Shown: one piece after another, positions 55,437 through 64,000 of the stretch
How the letters are laid out: each line of letters begins with the position of its first letter
Position numbering within the stretch: position 1 is the stretch's first letter
Assembly: GCA_028554755.1 (NCBI GenBank)
Contig: JAPTOF010000011.1
Coordinates: 4,492,501 to 4,556,500, forward strand
Source: Cordia subcordata
Lineage: Eukaryota; Streptophyta; Magnoliopsida; Boraginales; Cordiaceae
DNA length: 64,000 nucleotides
Direction of reading: 5' to 3'
Program-made: the position numbers and the translations under genes
The notes under the pieces: model-generated
Databases searched by the model: none
What the model was told of the DNA's origin: nothing
The model's input: only the letters and a program-made list of their open reading frames with translations

Positions 55437-57165
55437 TACTAAAGATCCCTATGAACCTAACACCTATAGACCCTCCATGTGTGGCAAACACTTTCTTTGG
55501 AAGAGTCTTCATGAATTGGTTTTCTAAGTTATCAGTTGAAGCGATCTTCTCTACCACTATGTCATCTCTTTAGATGAACTCCCAGATTCAGTGGTACTTC
55601 CTCTTAATATGCTTGCCCCTACTGTGATTCCTGGGCTCTTTGTACTGTGCAATACCAGCAGTATTGTCATAGTACAAGACAATGGGTTTCTGTATAGTTG
55701 GGCCAACATCTAGGTCAGTAAGAAACTCGTTCATCCACATAGCCCCTTTTGCAGCCTCAAATACTGCTACGTACTCTGCTTCCATGGTCGAGTCTGTGAT
55801 GCATTTTTGTTTCACAATCTTCCATGAAACTGCACCTCCTGACAAAGTAAAAATAAGGCCAGAAGTAGACCTCCTGGAATCTCTGTCTGATTGGAAGTCT
55901 GAGTCCATATGGACCATTGGTACTAGATCATCTGCGCGATATTCGGGCATATATTCCTTAGATCTTTGAAGAAACTTGATTATTTGATTGATTGTAGTCC
56001 AGTGATTTGGTCTAAGGTTTGACTAGTATCTGCTACCCATGCCAACAGCATAACAAATATCTGGCCAAGTACACATCATGGCATACATAAAGCTTCCCAC
56101 TACTGAAGCATATAGGACCTTTTTCATCTTCTTATCTCCTCAGGTGTCTGAGGGCATTGGTCTTGAGATAGAGTAACTCCATCTCTAAAAGGCAAAAGAG
56201 CTTTCTTGAAGTTTTTCATATTATACCTTACCAATATCTTCTTTATGGAGGAACCTTAGGACAACGCAAGACTCCTATTCTTCCGATGTTGTATGATCTT
56301 GATCCAAAAGAACATAGCTTGCTTTTCCCATATCCTTCATGCAAAACTGAGAAGATAACCAAACCATTATGGATGAAAGCATCCCTATATCATTCCCAAC
56401 CAATAAGATGTCATCCACATACAGAACTAGGAAAGCCATAGCATTTCTGTTGCGCCTCTTATACACACATGGTTCATCAATGTTTTGCTCAAACCCAAAG
56501 GACTTGATCACATGATCAAACTTGATGTTCCAAGCCCTAGATGCCCATTTAAGCCCATAAATGGCCTACTCAAGCCCATAAATGGACTTCTCAAGCCCAT
56601 AAATGGACTTCTTAAGCTTGCGCACCATATGTTCCTGGCTTGCTCTAATGTATCCGTGTAGTTGGGTTATATAAATGGTTTCGTTAAGCTCTCTATTATG
56701 AAAAGCTATCTTGACGTCCATTTGCCATATCTCATGGCCATAATGACAAGAAATGGCAAAGAGTATCCTGATGGACTTAACCATGACTACTGGTGAGAAG
56801 GTTTCTTCGTGATCCATACCTTATTTCTGGGTATAACCCTTGGCTATCAATCTAGCTTTGAAGGTTTCAACCTTTCCATCAACTCATCTCTTCCTCTTGT
56901 AGACCCACTTGCACCCTATGGGTTTTACCCCCTCAGGTGCTTCTACAAGCTCTCAAACATCGTTAGAGTATATAGACTCTAACTCATAATTCATTGCCTT
57001 GCACCACTAGTTAGCATCTATATCGAAAACTGCTTCATCGTAACTAGTAGGATCCTTAACCTGATCCTCTTTGGACGTCTCAAAGTACTCCTCATAATAT
57101 TTATTAGGCAGTCTCGAAATTCTCCCACTACGACAAGGCTCCGATGTACTAGTAACAACTCGTTG
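55437..57165 (-). pseudogene. copia-2 reverse transcriptase and RNase H
   Basis: RT: MDHEETFSPVVMVKSIRILF, WQMDVKIAFHNRELNETIYI (56566-56817), a duplicated IYGLE stretch, then HVIKSFGFEQNIDEPCVYKR and LYVDDILLVGNDIGML (56275-56511) with the YVDD catalytic box intact. WPDICYAVGMGSRY follows near 56060. RNase H (55588-55950): VHMDSDFQSDRDSRRSTSGL, AVSWKIVKQKCITDSTMEAE, AAKGAMWMNEFLTDL, YYDNTAGIAQYKEPRNHSR, with the expected D-E-D residues, and a tail FMKTLPKKVFATH (55375-55557). Frameshifts separate the blocks. Confidence 0.9.
56551..56613 (-). repeat. 21-bp tandem triplication in copia-2 RT
   Basis: Three head-to-tail units of AAGCCCATAAATGGacttct(c/t) at 56551-56571, 56572-56592, 56593-56613. 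On the minus strand they encode KSIYGLE, KSIYGLE and, after a TAG, AIYGLK; copia RTs have this heptad once ('KL.KslYGLKQa.r.W'). Confidence 0.9.
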
Positions 57166-58360
57166 CCTTTCCATTTCCATATCAACAGGTATTTCTAGAG
57201 ACTCATTAGAAATCTCCTCAACAATAACACCAGATTCTAGTGTTTTCTGGATCACTATATCATCCTCCAAGTAGCTAGCATGTGTACTAATAAGAACCTT
57301 TTGCTCCTTGGGATTATAGAAGATCCCATCTTTGGTTCCCTTAGGATACCCAATGAAATAGCATGGTCTCGATTTAGGTTTTAATTTTGTAGCACTACCA
57401 CTCAGCACATAAGCTGGACATCCCCAAATGCATAAATGACTCAAGGTAGGTTTGTGTCTCATCCATATTTCATAGGGTGTCCTAGACACTAACATAGGTG
57501 GCACCATATTCAGAATATAAACCATTGTATCAAAGGCATACCTCCACAAGGATAAAGGCAACGATGCATGAGGTATCATCAACCTTACCATGTTTAAAAG
57601 GGTATGGTTCCTCCTTTCTGCCATACCATTCTACTAGGGAGTGCCTGGCGTAGTCAACTATGCCACAATTTCTTACTGTATAAGATAATCCTTGAATTCA
57701 CCTCAGAGGTATTCACCACCACAATCAAACCGAATGGCATTGATCTATTTATCTAATTTTTGCTCTACCTCAGCCTTAAATTCCTTGAATTTCTCAAAGG
57801 ATTCAAACTTATGTCGCATCATATAAACATAACCATATCTAGAGTAATCATCCATAAACGTAATGAAATACTCATAATTTCCACAAGCTGGTGTACTCAT
57901 TGGACTGCATACATCAATATATACCAATTCCAATACCTCTTGGACTCTCCGTCCGCCAGAAGAGAATGACCTTTTGGTCGTCTTCCCCTTAAGACAGGAA
58001 ACACACTGAGGTAGATCCTTGAGAACCAATCACCTAATAGGCCCATCCTTAACTAACCTCTAAATGTGTTTTTTACTAATATGTCCCAAACGCAAATGCC
58101 AAAGATAACCTTCCTTTTAAGGGATTCTACTCTTTCAGTGTTATGTGTTGCAGCACAAGTAGGGCATAAATAGAACAAACCATTATGTAATTTATCAGAA
58201 CATATAAGATTCCCATATCTACTGATATCAACAACAGAATGAAAACATACTGAAAAATCATCATCAACAACTGTGAAACGGAAACTAGATTTTTTCGAAT
58301 ATCTAGAACATAATAAACATTGTTCAAAACTAAAACCCTACTACAAGAGAATGACAAACA
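57166..58360 (-). pseudogene. copia-2 pre-integrase and integrase
   Basis: The zinc-binding part reads LWHLRLGHISKKHI, then PQCVSCLKGK (H-H-C-C). The core (57745-58029) has LELVYIDVCSPM with the first Asp and YFITFMDDYSRYGYVY with the second. FDCGGEYLRGEFKDYL follows near 57700 in a broken frame, then ERRNHTLLNMVRLM with the catalytic Glu. The long open frame 57007-57624 continues WRYAFDTMVYILNMVPPMLV, WGCPAYVLSG, RPCYFIGYPKGTKDGIFYNP (C-terminal part) and runs on into the variable linker before RT. The integrase would insert the cDNA. Confidence 0.9.
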
Positions 58361-58559
58361 AACTCGAGCAACTGTAACAGCCTAAACTTTCGGTCATGTA
58401 CTAACTTTAAGAGCAAACTCCTCTCTACTCAGCTCTCTCATAGACTAAAACTGATCAAAGAATTGCAAATATGATTAGTGGCTCATGAATCTACAATTCA
58501 AGAATTAGTACAATCCATTACTAAATTGGTTTCAGCATAGAGCATGAGAGATGTACCTT
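58361..58559 (-). pseudogene. copia-2 aspartic protease remnant
   Basis: Minus strand NLVMDCTNS, stop, IVDS, stop, ATNHICNSLISF: the 'WivDSGAt.H.cn....f' start of copia protease, with the Trp and the catalytic Gly both replaced by stops. A short open frame at 58127-58357 (VLVLNNVYYVLDIRKNLVSV) is its C-terminal end. Confidence 0.75.
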
Positions 58560-59395
58560 CTTGCCTAACAGCTTGGTATTTGGGACAGCTCTTCTTCTAG
58601 TGGTCCTTCTCGCCATGTTTAAAGCACTTCTTTTTAGGCTTCCTAACATCTGCTCCTTACTTTGGCCCAAAGGTCCTCTTCTTCTTTTTCTAGTCAAGCT
58701 GCTGCTTCCCCTTCATCTTAGGCTTCTTTTTCCCTTTCAGGTGATGCCCAAAAGTAGAAGCCTGAGAAAGATGTGCATGACCTGAAGGCTTCATGATAGC
58801 CTCCGCTGCTTAAAGCTCTTTCATCAACTTCGTCGAATTCATGTTCAACTTGCCCGTGATATAGTTGAGCTTAAACTGATTGCACGACAGTGGAAGGGTC
58901 TCTAAGATCATGTCCATCTCCAACTGCTCATCAATGTTTGCATCTAGGATCTCGGTAGTACTGAGGCATTCCATCATCTTGAGCATATGCTCTCTGACAG
59001 TTACACCCACTGCCATCCTAGTGGTCATAAGCCCTCTCATAGCAGTATGTCCAGCAAGCCTACTTTGGTCAACAAACATAAGAGATAATGAAGTCATGAT
59101 CTCTCTGGAAGTTGCCATGTTTTGATGCTTGTTCTATAGAACATTTGACATAGAGGCCAACATATAGTGCTTGGCCATACTATTGGCCTTCTGCCATTTC
59201 TGCTCAGCATCACACGCGGCATCAGAAGAGTTTGCCCTTACAACAAGACAAAGAATAGTCAAGACATACTTGTACTCCTCGGCGAGTAGTACTATGTCCA
59301 GATTCCTCTTCCAATCCACAAAAATTCAAACTAGTGAGCTTATGCTCCCTCAGAACTATAGCTAGTGGACTGAAAAAAGTCAAACTAAATATTGA
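58560..59395 (-). pseudogene. copia-2 gag (UBN2-type) with zinc knuckle
   Basis: It opens HKLTSLNF then, one frame over, MDWKRNLDIVLLAEEYKYVL, and KWQKANSMAKHYMLASMSNV (59134-59319). The UBN2 core is at 58810-59118: LMFVDQSRLAGHTAMRGLMT, GVTVREHMLKMMECLSTTEI, MDMILETLPLSCNQFKLNY. The basic tail ends in CFKHGEKDH, stop, KKSC, a CX2CX4HX4C knuckle whose second Cys is His. Homologous to copia-1 gag at 10500-11255. Confidence 0.85.
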
Positions 59396-61034
59396 ACAAT
59401 AGATCACAGTCAATATCGAGCGACATAAATTGGATACATGTGTAATATGTATGTAACAGCGGAAAAAATACATCACACTTTTTATATCATTTGTTATTTT
59501 GTAGTTTAACCCCCTCGAACTACAGTGATGTAATAGTGTCTCAACCCTATCACTCGAACTCCATCGACAAGATGGCCGAACCAGTGAATAGTCAAGTTAG
59601 GTTTAAGCCTATTTAGACATCGCTTATCTAAATATACATTATCTAATTGTGTCCAATCACTGTTAGTTTGGTCTCTCGAATCACCTAAGGGCTTCCACCA
59701 ACAGAGTGGCCAAACCCATGATTTAAGTTGAGTGTGAGCAACCATTCCTTGATGTTCATTCTCTGCTATGTCCAGATTTGAGCCATCCGATGAGATAGTT
59801 ACTCTCATCCACATATCATGAGACAATCAATGAAGATGAACTCCACCAACGGGATGGTCGAACCTCACCAACGTCCTTATGAATGAACACGTTAAGTTTA
59901 CCTTGCTAACTTTGAGCTGAGTAACACCCTTCAACGAGGAGATAAATATCACTCTCTCTTAGTGTGGACCGGATATGGAAGGCCGTGAGGTTTTTCATTT
60001 CTCTCTCCCACTTAATATTTTAACTTTAAGGGTTTTTCTTATCCTCCATTTATCTCGGTATTCCTTTTTAGATCTTAACACCTTAGGCAAAGCTGTATTC
60101 CACCTTGTGTTACTAAAACACGCTCGATACTGTAAATGGATTGGACCTATTTTTGGATTAGAATCCAAAGATAGGCAAGCTTTGAGTTATCTTGATAAGT
60201 TTATTAATTAACTAGTATGGGGAAAATGAGTAAAATGTCAATTACATGCATTGATTCTTTAGGATATCTAATTACCAAAATAATAGCTTAAGCAATCTCG
60301 AGGGACTTATCAAACTCAAGCCAAAACAAGATCTAAGGGTTAGCCAATTTTAAACCCTACTTGGGTAGACATATTACTATGTGATAGATCACCATAACCA
60401 TATATACAATCAAACATGTGTATAAATATTGCAAATTAAACATCCTTCCGAAAATTAAACATTCCCTAATCAATGCCTACTCCTTGTAAATAAGCCTTAG
60501 GCACATAGCCCAAAGCAATCAGAATGGAAAATACACTTCAAACAGCTACAGCCTGCCTCTGCCGGTCAACTATTACCTCGTACTAGTCGACTGTGCTTTT
60601 AGAGACCTTATGGCCTTGCCAGTCGGGCTCAGGTTTCTGTCGGTCTACCAGCTTCTCCAAAGAGCTCCGATCTTCACGCGCAGCATCTTTTTCAACTCCA
60701 AATCATTACATTACAAGGAATTACATAGAAAAATAACCTATTCAAGCTTCATCTGTGACAAGAAACGCAAATGTTGGCCACAAAATACAAGCCATTTTCC
60801 TATTCCTATGCTTCTCTCAAATTGATGCCACAATAGCTTTCTATGCAAAAAAATAAGTCCATACATTCGAACCATCGATTAGGACCAATATAACACATAA
60901 GTTGCAACCACGAAGGTTAACCCATAACAAATCCAACATGAAATCACATAAGTCTTGCCACCCACAGGACTATTTCTCTTCAATCTACTTATTATCATGT
61001 TCTTGGCTTAAAATATGTGCAAATAGAGTCTAAA
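59396..61034 (-). other. copia-2 leader
   Basis: About 1.6 kb of non-coding sequence homologous to 11256-13220. The motif CCAACGGGATGGTCGAACC and variants recur near 59568, 59699, 59788, 59846 and 59932. Near 60555-60650 there is a patch of CCGGTC/GTCGAC/CCAGTCGG half-sites. Confidence 0.6.
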
Positions 61035-61045
61035 CTCTGATACCA
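61035..61045 (-). other. copia-2 primer-binding site
   Basis: Minus strand TGGTATCAGAG, two bases after the LTR end CCTAGCA; identical to the plant tRNA-iMet-complementary site over its length. Confidence 0.85.
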
Positions 61046-61047
61046 AT

Positions 61048-62792
61048 TGCTAGGATCAAGATTGCTGCACCAAAGTCTATAGATTATCATCCTTTTAAAA
61101 AAAATTAAATAACATATATAATATGATGGCAGAACAAGCATAAAAAACTATTTGTACATATAAGCACAACATGATTAAACATATAAACAAGAAGATGAAG
61201 TGATATACCTTCAAAAAGTTGAAGATCCAAGTGGTTGGTCTCTTTACTTTGTAAAAACTCCACCAAAATAGCCTCTTAATTAGCCTTCTTCACTATAATC
61301 ACCTTTCCATATCTAAGATTTGTGATGCTATATAATGGCCAAGCACCTAGGAGAGCTATAATTGAAGATCTATGAAGTAGTGTGTATTCTTGGTGTACTA
61401 GGTGAAAATTCTTGCACATCTTTATGAAAGAGGCAAAGAGACTCAAGAGTATATTGTTGTTAGCTCACTATTTATAGTGCACAATAACCCTAATTAGGTA
61501 AGTTTCTAAAAACAATTAAGTTTTCAACTACACCCTTTCTAGAAATGGAATTTGCCTTATGGATAAGATATCCAAGATATTTCTTTCTCTCTCGTACTCC
61601 ATAATATCTAATTTCATGGGACCTGCTTGTCTTATTAAGATGCCCATAAATTTAATAAGGAAAAACTTGAATAAAATCCTTTTTCCTTCTCTATTAAATT
61701 TATATATCAATAAAGCATCCACATAATGAGATGATCTCAATTAATTACATCCATTGGAAATATGACTACTAAAGGGACCAAAAGACGTAATTACCCTTAG
61801 CTGCTAAAATCACCAAAATGTCCTTGCTACCACTTTAGCCACATGAAGGCCATTTTGAACTCAATCTATTTTCACCAAAAGACCAAAGCTATACTCCAAG
61901 GATAATCACTAGCTAAGCAAAAGCAGGTCACAACAAGTAACCACTGTCTTTGACAACTAAGCAAAATGACCAAAATATCCCTTTATGTCCACCCGTAGTC
62001 AAGCTCGGTCAAAAGGCACTATTACCTCCAAGACTACATCTAGAACCTAGGAATCTCTAGTCTAAAGAGTGATCACCACTTGGTCATAGATCTCTTGATC
62101 TAGGGAGCGACCCACAAGCCAAATGACCGATATACCCTTGAAGGGTAATATCACTAAATCTAGATTTATAATAACCAATAAGACAAATCCAATGGGGCGC
62201 ATAAACTCTACTATTGCACATGTATGTCTTGATTAGTTATAGCATAACACCTAACATACAAGGTAGACAATCTTATCATTCAAGACCTTTCCTAATGGTA
62301 CATCAAAGTACTGCACCCCAACTTCGCCACTTCATCCACATATTCAAGATTAAGAGCATCGGTCACTCAGAAGCAGTGAGTATCTTGTCCTCTATATATG
62401 ATGGCATGGTTCAAGAAGACATACTCGTGGTGATCCTATCTAATGCATGACACACATAATAAAAGCGAAGTCCGAAAAGACCTCCAATGATCTAGGTAGA
62501 TCATTTCTATCGAGAGACTTACCCACTATAGCCTTATCCCAGTAGAGTGCCCAACACTACTATCCGGCTATGGACATCTTTATGATGTATCAAAAACTAC
62601 ACTTGGACCTACTATGAGTCCAACTTCACTGCACACCTAAGTTATTGGATTTCATCTTTGGACCTTTATACAATATATCACACATATATACCAGAGATAA
62701 TATATGTAAGAAGTACTCATAAATATAAATAATGATCAAATGTCTTGTTCAATATCCATGTACAAGTAGTCTTTAGGACATACATTTCAACA
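61048..62792 (-). repeat. copia-2 5' LTR
   Basis: 1745 bp, element sense TGTTGAAATGTATGTCC (62792) to GATCCTAGCA (61048). TATA box (minus TATAAATA) at 61469-61476 in the same palindromic CACTATAAATAGTG as the 3' LTR. By eye the two LTRs differ at roughly one base in seven to ten, so the insertion is old. Confidence 0.85.
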
Positions 62793-62797
62793 ATGAG

Positions 62798-63620
62798 CGC
62801 TCTACAAACTTGTCCCTTGGTATACTCATCACATGTGCATAGCATAGACACCCAAAAATATGCAAATGGTTGCAATTTGGTGGCTTTCCAAGCAAAACCT
62901 CATATGATGTCTTATTATAAAGTGTAACTGTGGGCATGCAATTTATAGAATATGCAGCTCTTAAAGCACTCCCCCAAAAGGATATGGGTAAACATGCTTG
63001 AAATCATAATGCTCATGCTACATCTAATAAGTGACAATGTCTACGTTCTATTACCCAGTTTTACTGTGGTGTATGTCTTTCGATCCCACGAGCATGACGA
63101 TATTGCAATAATTCTCCATGTTCAAACTCAAACCCATTGTCATTCCTTAGAATTGTGGCCTGCTAAGTAAATTATATTTTAACCCAATTGCAAAACTGAA
63201 TTAGATTTTTATAAGCTTCTGACTTTGATTTCATCAGATATTCCCAAGTGGTACGGCTGAAAATCATCAATGATGGTGAGAAAATAATGTGTAGCTGAGT
63301 GCAATGGTGTTTTGTAAAGCCCCCAGATGTCATAGTGAATGAGATCAAATGCTCGAGAACTTTTATTACCCTGATTTTGAAAGGATAATCTAGCATGTTT
63401 TGCTCTGTTGCAAGCATCAGAAAGGAAGTTATGTTGAACATTAGAAGAAAAAGAGTTCATTACATGAGCAATCCGATCAACTGGTACATGTCCCAAACAT
63501 TGATTTCAAAAAACTACATCTTGCCCTTTGCTCGCCATGATTGCCTTCCCTTCTTCAATTTTCTTAAGATAATTTAGACCATCATTAGCTTTACCTCCTC
63601 TAATCAGCTTCCTCAAGGGT
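62798..63620 (-). pseudogene. copia-3 pre-integrase and integrase core
   Basis: LNYLKKIEEGKAIMASKGQD, then LGHVPVDRIAHVMNSFSSNV and CNRAKHARLSFQNQGNKSSR (zinc-binding and linker), AFDLIHYDIWGLYKTPLHSA with the first Asp and HYFLTIIDDFQPYHLGISDE with the second. Nearer the copia-2 junction: CMPTVTLYNKTSYEVLLGKP, NCNHLHIFGCLCYAHVMSIP, RDKFVERS. The block with the catalytic Glu (about 63000-63170) is frameshifted. The frame resumes at 53676. Confidence 0.85.
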
Positions 63621-63689
63621 AAGACCTAAATTACACAAAAATCACCAGAGGAAGTTAAAGCACACTTCCATTCTTCAATCAATTTCTGC

Positions 63690-63935
63690 ACATACAGTAA
63701 ACTACAATTAAATTCTAGATCACCCAAAACTTTATTTAAAACAAGATTTTTCCCAGGTGCCACACTTCTTATGGCACAACAAGCACTGCCTTTCCAGTTG
63801 GAATACGCACTGGTGGTATATTTGGATTTAGGATGCTGTTCTCAAGTAGTTCGGGATGGCATACAAAATGATCAATAGCTTCGGAATCTACAATCCAAGG
63901 TATAGAAGCGCAATGCATACCAGAAAAGTTGGCTA
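63690..63935 (-). pseudogene. copia-3 aspartic protease
   Basis: FSGMHCASIPWIVDSEAIDH, FVCHPELLENSILNPNIPPV, RIPTGKAVLV: the copia protease start 'WI.DSGAsdHm' with D-S-G as D-S-E, so inactive. 63936-64000 holds the region just upstream, probably the end of gag, with nothing distinct. Confidence 0.8.
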
Positions 63936-64000
63936 AATTACCAATGAACCTGTGACTTTGTTAGCACCCAATAATGTCATCAAGTTCTGTTATTGCTGTT

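Larger units (their letters stand above)
53677..62792 (-). mobile_element. copia-2: Ty1/copia, minus strand, both LTRs, nested in copia-3
   Basis: 5' LTR 61048-62792, primer site 61035-61045, leader 59400-61034, gag 58560-59395, protease about 58440-58500, integrase 57170-58120, RT 56000-57000, RNase H 55437-55960, polypurine tract 55425-55436 and 3' LTR 53677-55424. Flanks ATGAG (62793-62797) and GTAAA (53672-53676) differ at three positions, all C/T-type transitions, and deleting one copy restores copia-3's frame. It is a sister of copia-1: LTR, leader and gag align. It has many stops, so it is inactive. Confidence 0.9.
51700..64000 (-). mobile_element. copia-3: Ty1/copia, minus strand, split by copia-2 and a MITE
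   Basis: Protease and integrase lie at 62798-63930 and continue off the right edge. After the inserted copia-2 (53677-62792) the integrase C-terminus resumes at 53606-53676, then RT and RNase H run to about 51700. Sequence upstream of protease and both LTRs are outside the window or lost. The order protease-integrase-RT-RNase H makes it Ty1/copia. It differs from the copia-1/2 family in sequence. Confidence 0.8.

Noticed and set aside
53677..62792. copia-1 and copia-2 as recent duplicates of one insertion
   Set aside because: Their LTRs, although homologous, differ in the U5 half and in TATA context, and their flanks differ, so they are separate insertions of sister subfamilies.

Overview
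This is about 64 kb of AT-rich nuclear DNA from a land plant, almost certainly a flowering plant. The repeats point there: L1-type LINEs with a DUF4283-like ORF1 and an RNase H plus zf-RVT tail on ORF2, Ty1/copia elements primed from initiator tRNA-Met, two kinds of Ty3/gypsy gag-protease, tRNA-derived SINEs, and Tourist-like and hAT-like MITEs. The species cannot be told from the sequence. I see no intact host gene, no tRNA or rRNA gene and no CRISPR array. Every recognisable coding stretch is a decayed transposable element with stops and frameshifts.

Layout. 1-3190: LINE-A (minus), with a Tourist-like MITE inside ORF1. 3191-5589: spacer with a small MITE. 5590-5960: LINE RNase H fragment. 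6020-6240: degenerate minisatellite. 6269-16292: copia-1 (minus), both LTRs present, the upstream LTR split by a 1308-bp solo LTR of another family with a perfect 5-bp target duplication. 16385-20400: element L-plus (plus), an LTR element that codes for an unfamiliar CCHC protein rather than gag-pol. 20405-21690: LINE-B RT fragment with a MITE. 21690-28430: spacer with four MITE or foldback elements, a LINE 3' end and two SINEs that have clear target duplications. 28437-33661: LINE-C, 5'-truncated, with a poly(A) tail. 33662-36775: gypsy-G gag-protease and 5' LTR (minus). 36776-40145: spacer, microsatellite and a probable LTR. 40148-42400: gypsy-H gag-protease (plus). 42568-51700: copia-4 (plus), whose gag is interrupted by L-minus (44198-50001), a second copy of the L family. 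51700-64000: copia-3 (minus), interrupted by a 119-bp MITE and by copia-2 (53677-62792, minus), a sister of copia-1 with both LTRs.

Two things look least ordinary. (1) The L family: two diverged copies in opposite orientation share LTR sequence, a gypsy-like primer-binding region, A-rich tracts flanking the ORF, and an ORF of about 500 codons with N-terminal CCHC zinc knuckles, a coiled-coil-like middle and a conserved C-terminal block. No reverse transcriptase, integrase or protease is visible in either copy. (2) Three LTR families with no visible backbone similarity (the solo LTR at 13739, L-minus and gypsy-G) each carry a cluster of short GC-rich palindromes of the type (A/G)(G/A)CC(G/A)GTCGAC(C/T)GG just upstream of a TATA box, which suggests a shared U3 regulatory design.

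The order of events can be partly read: L-minus inserted into copia-4 gag; copia-2 into copia-3 integrase; the solo LTR into a copia-1 LTR; MITEs into LINE-A ORF1, LINE-B RT and copia-3 pol. LTR pairs differ visibly throughout and many differences are C/T transitions, so most insertions look old.
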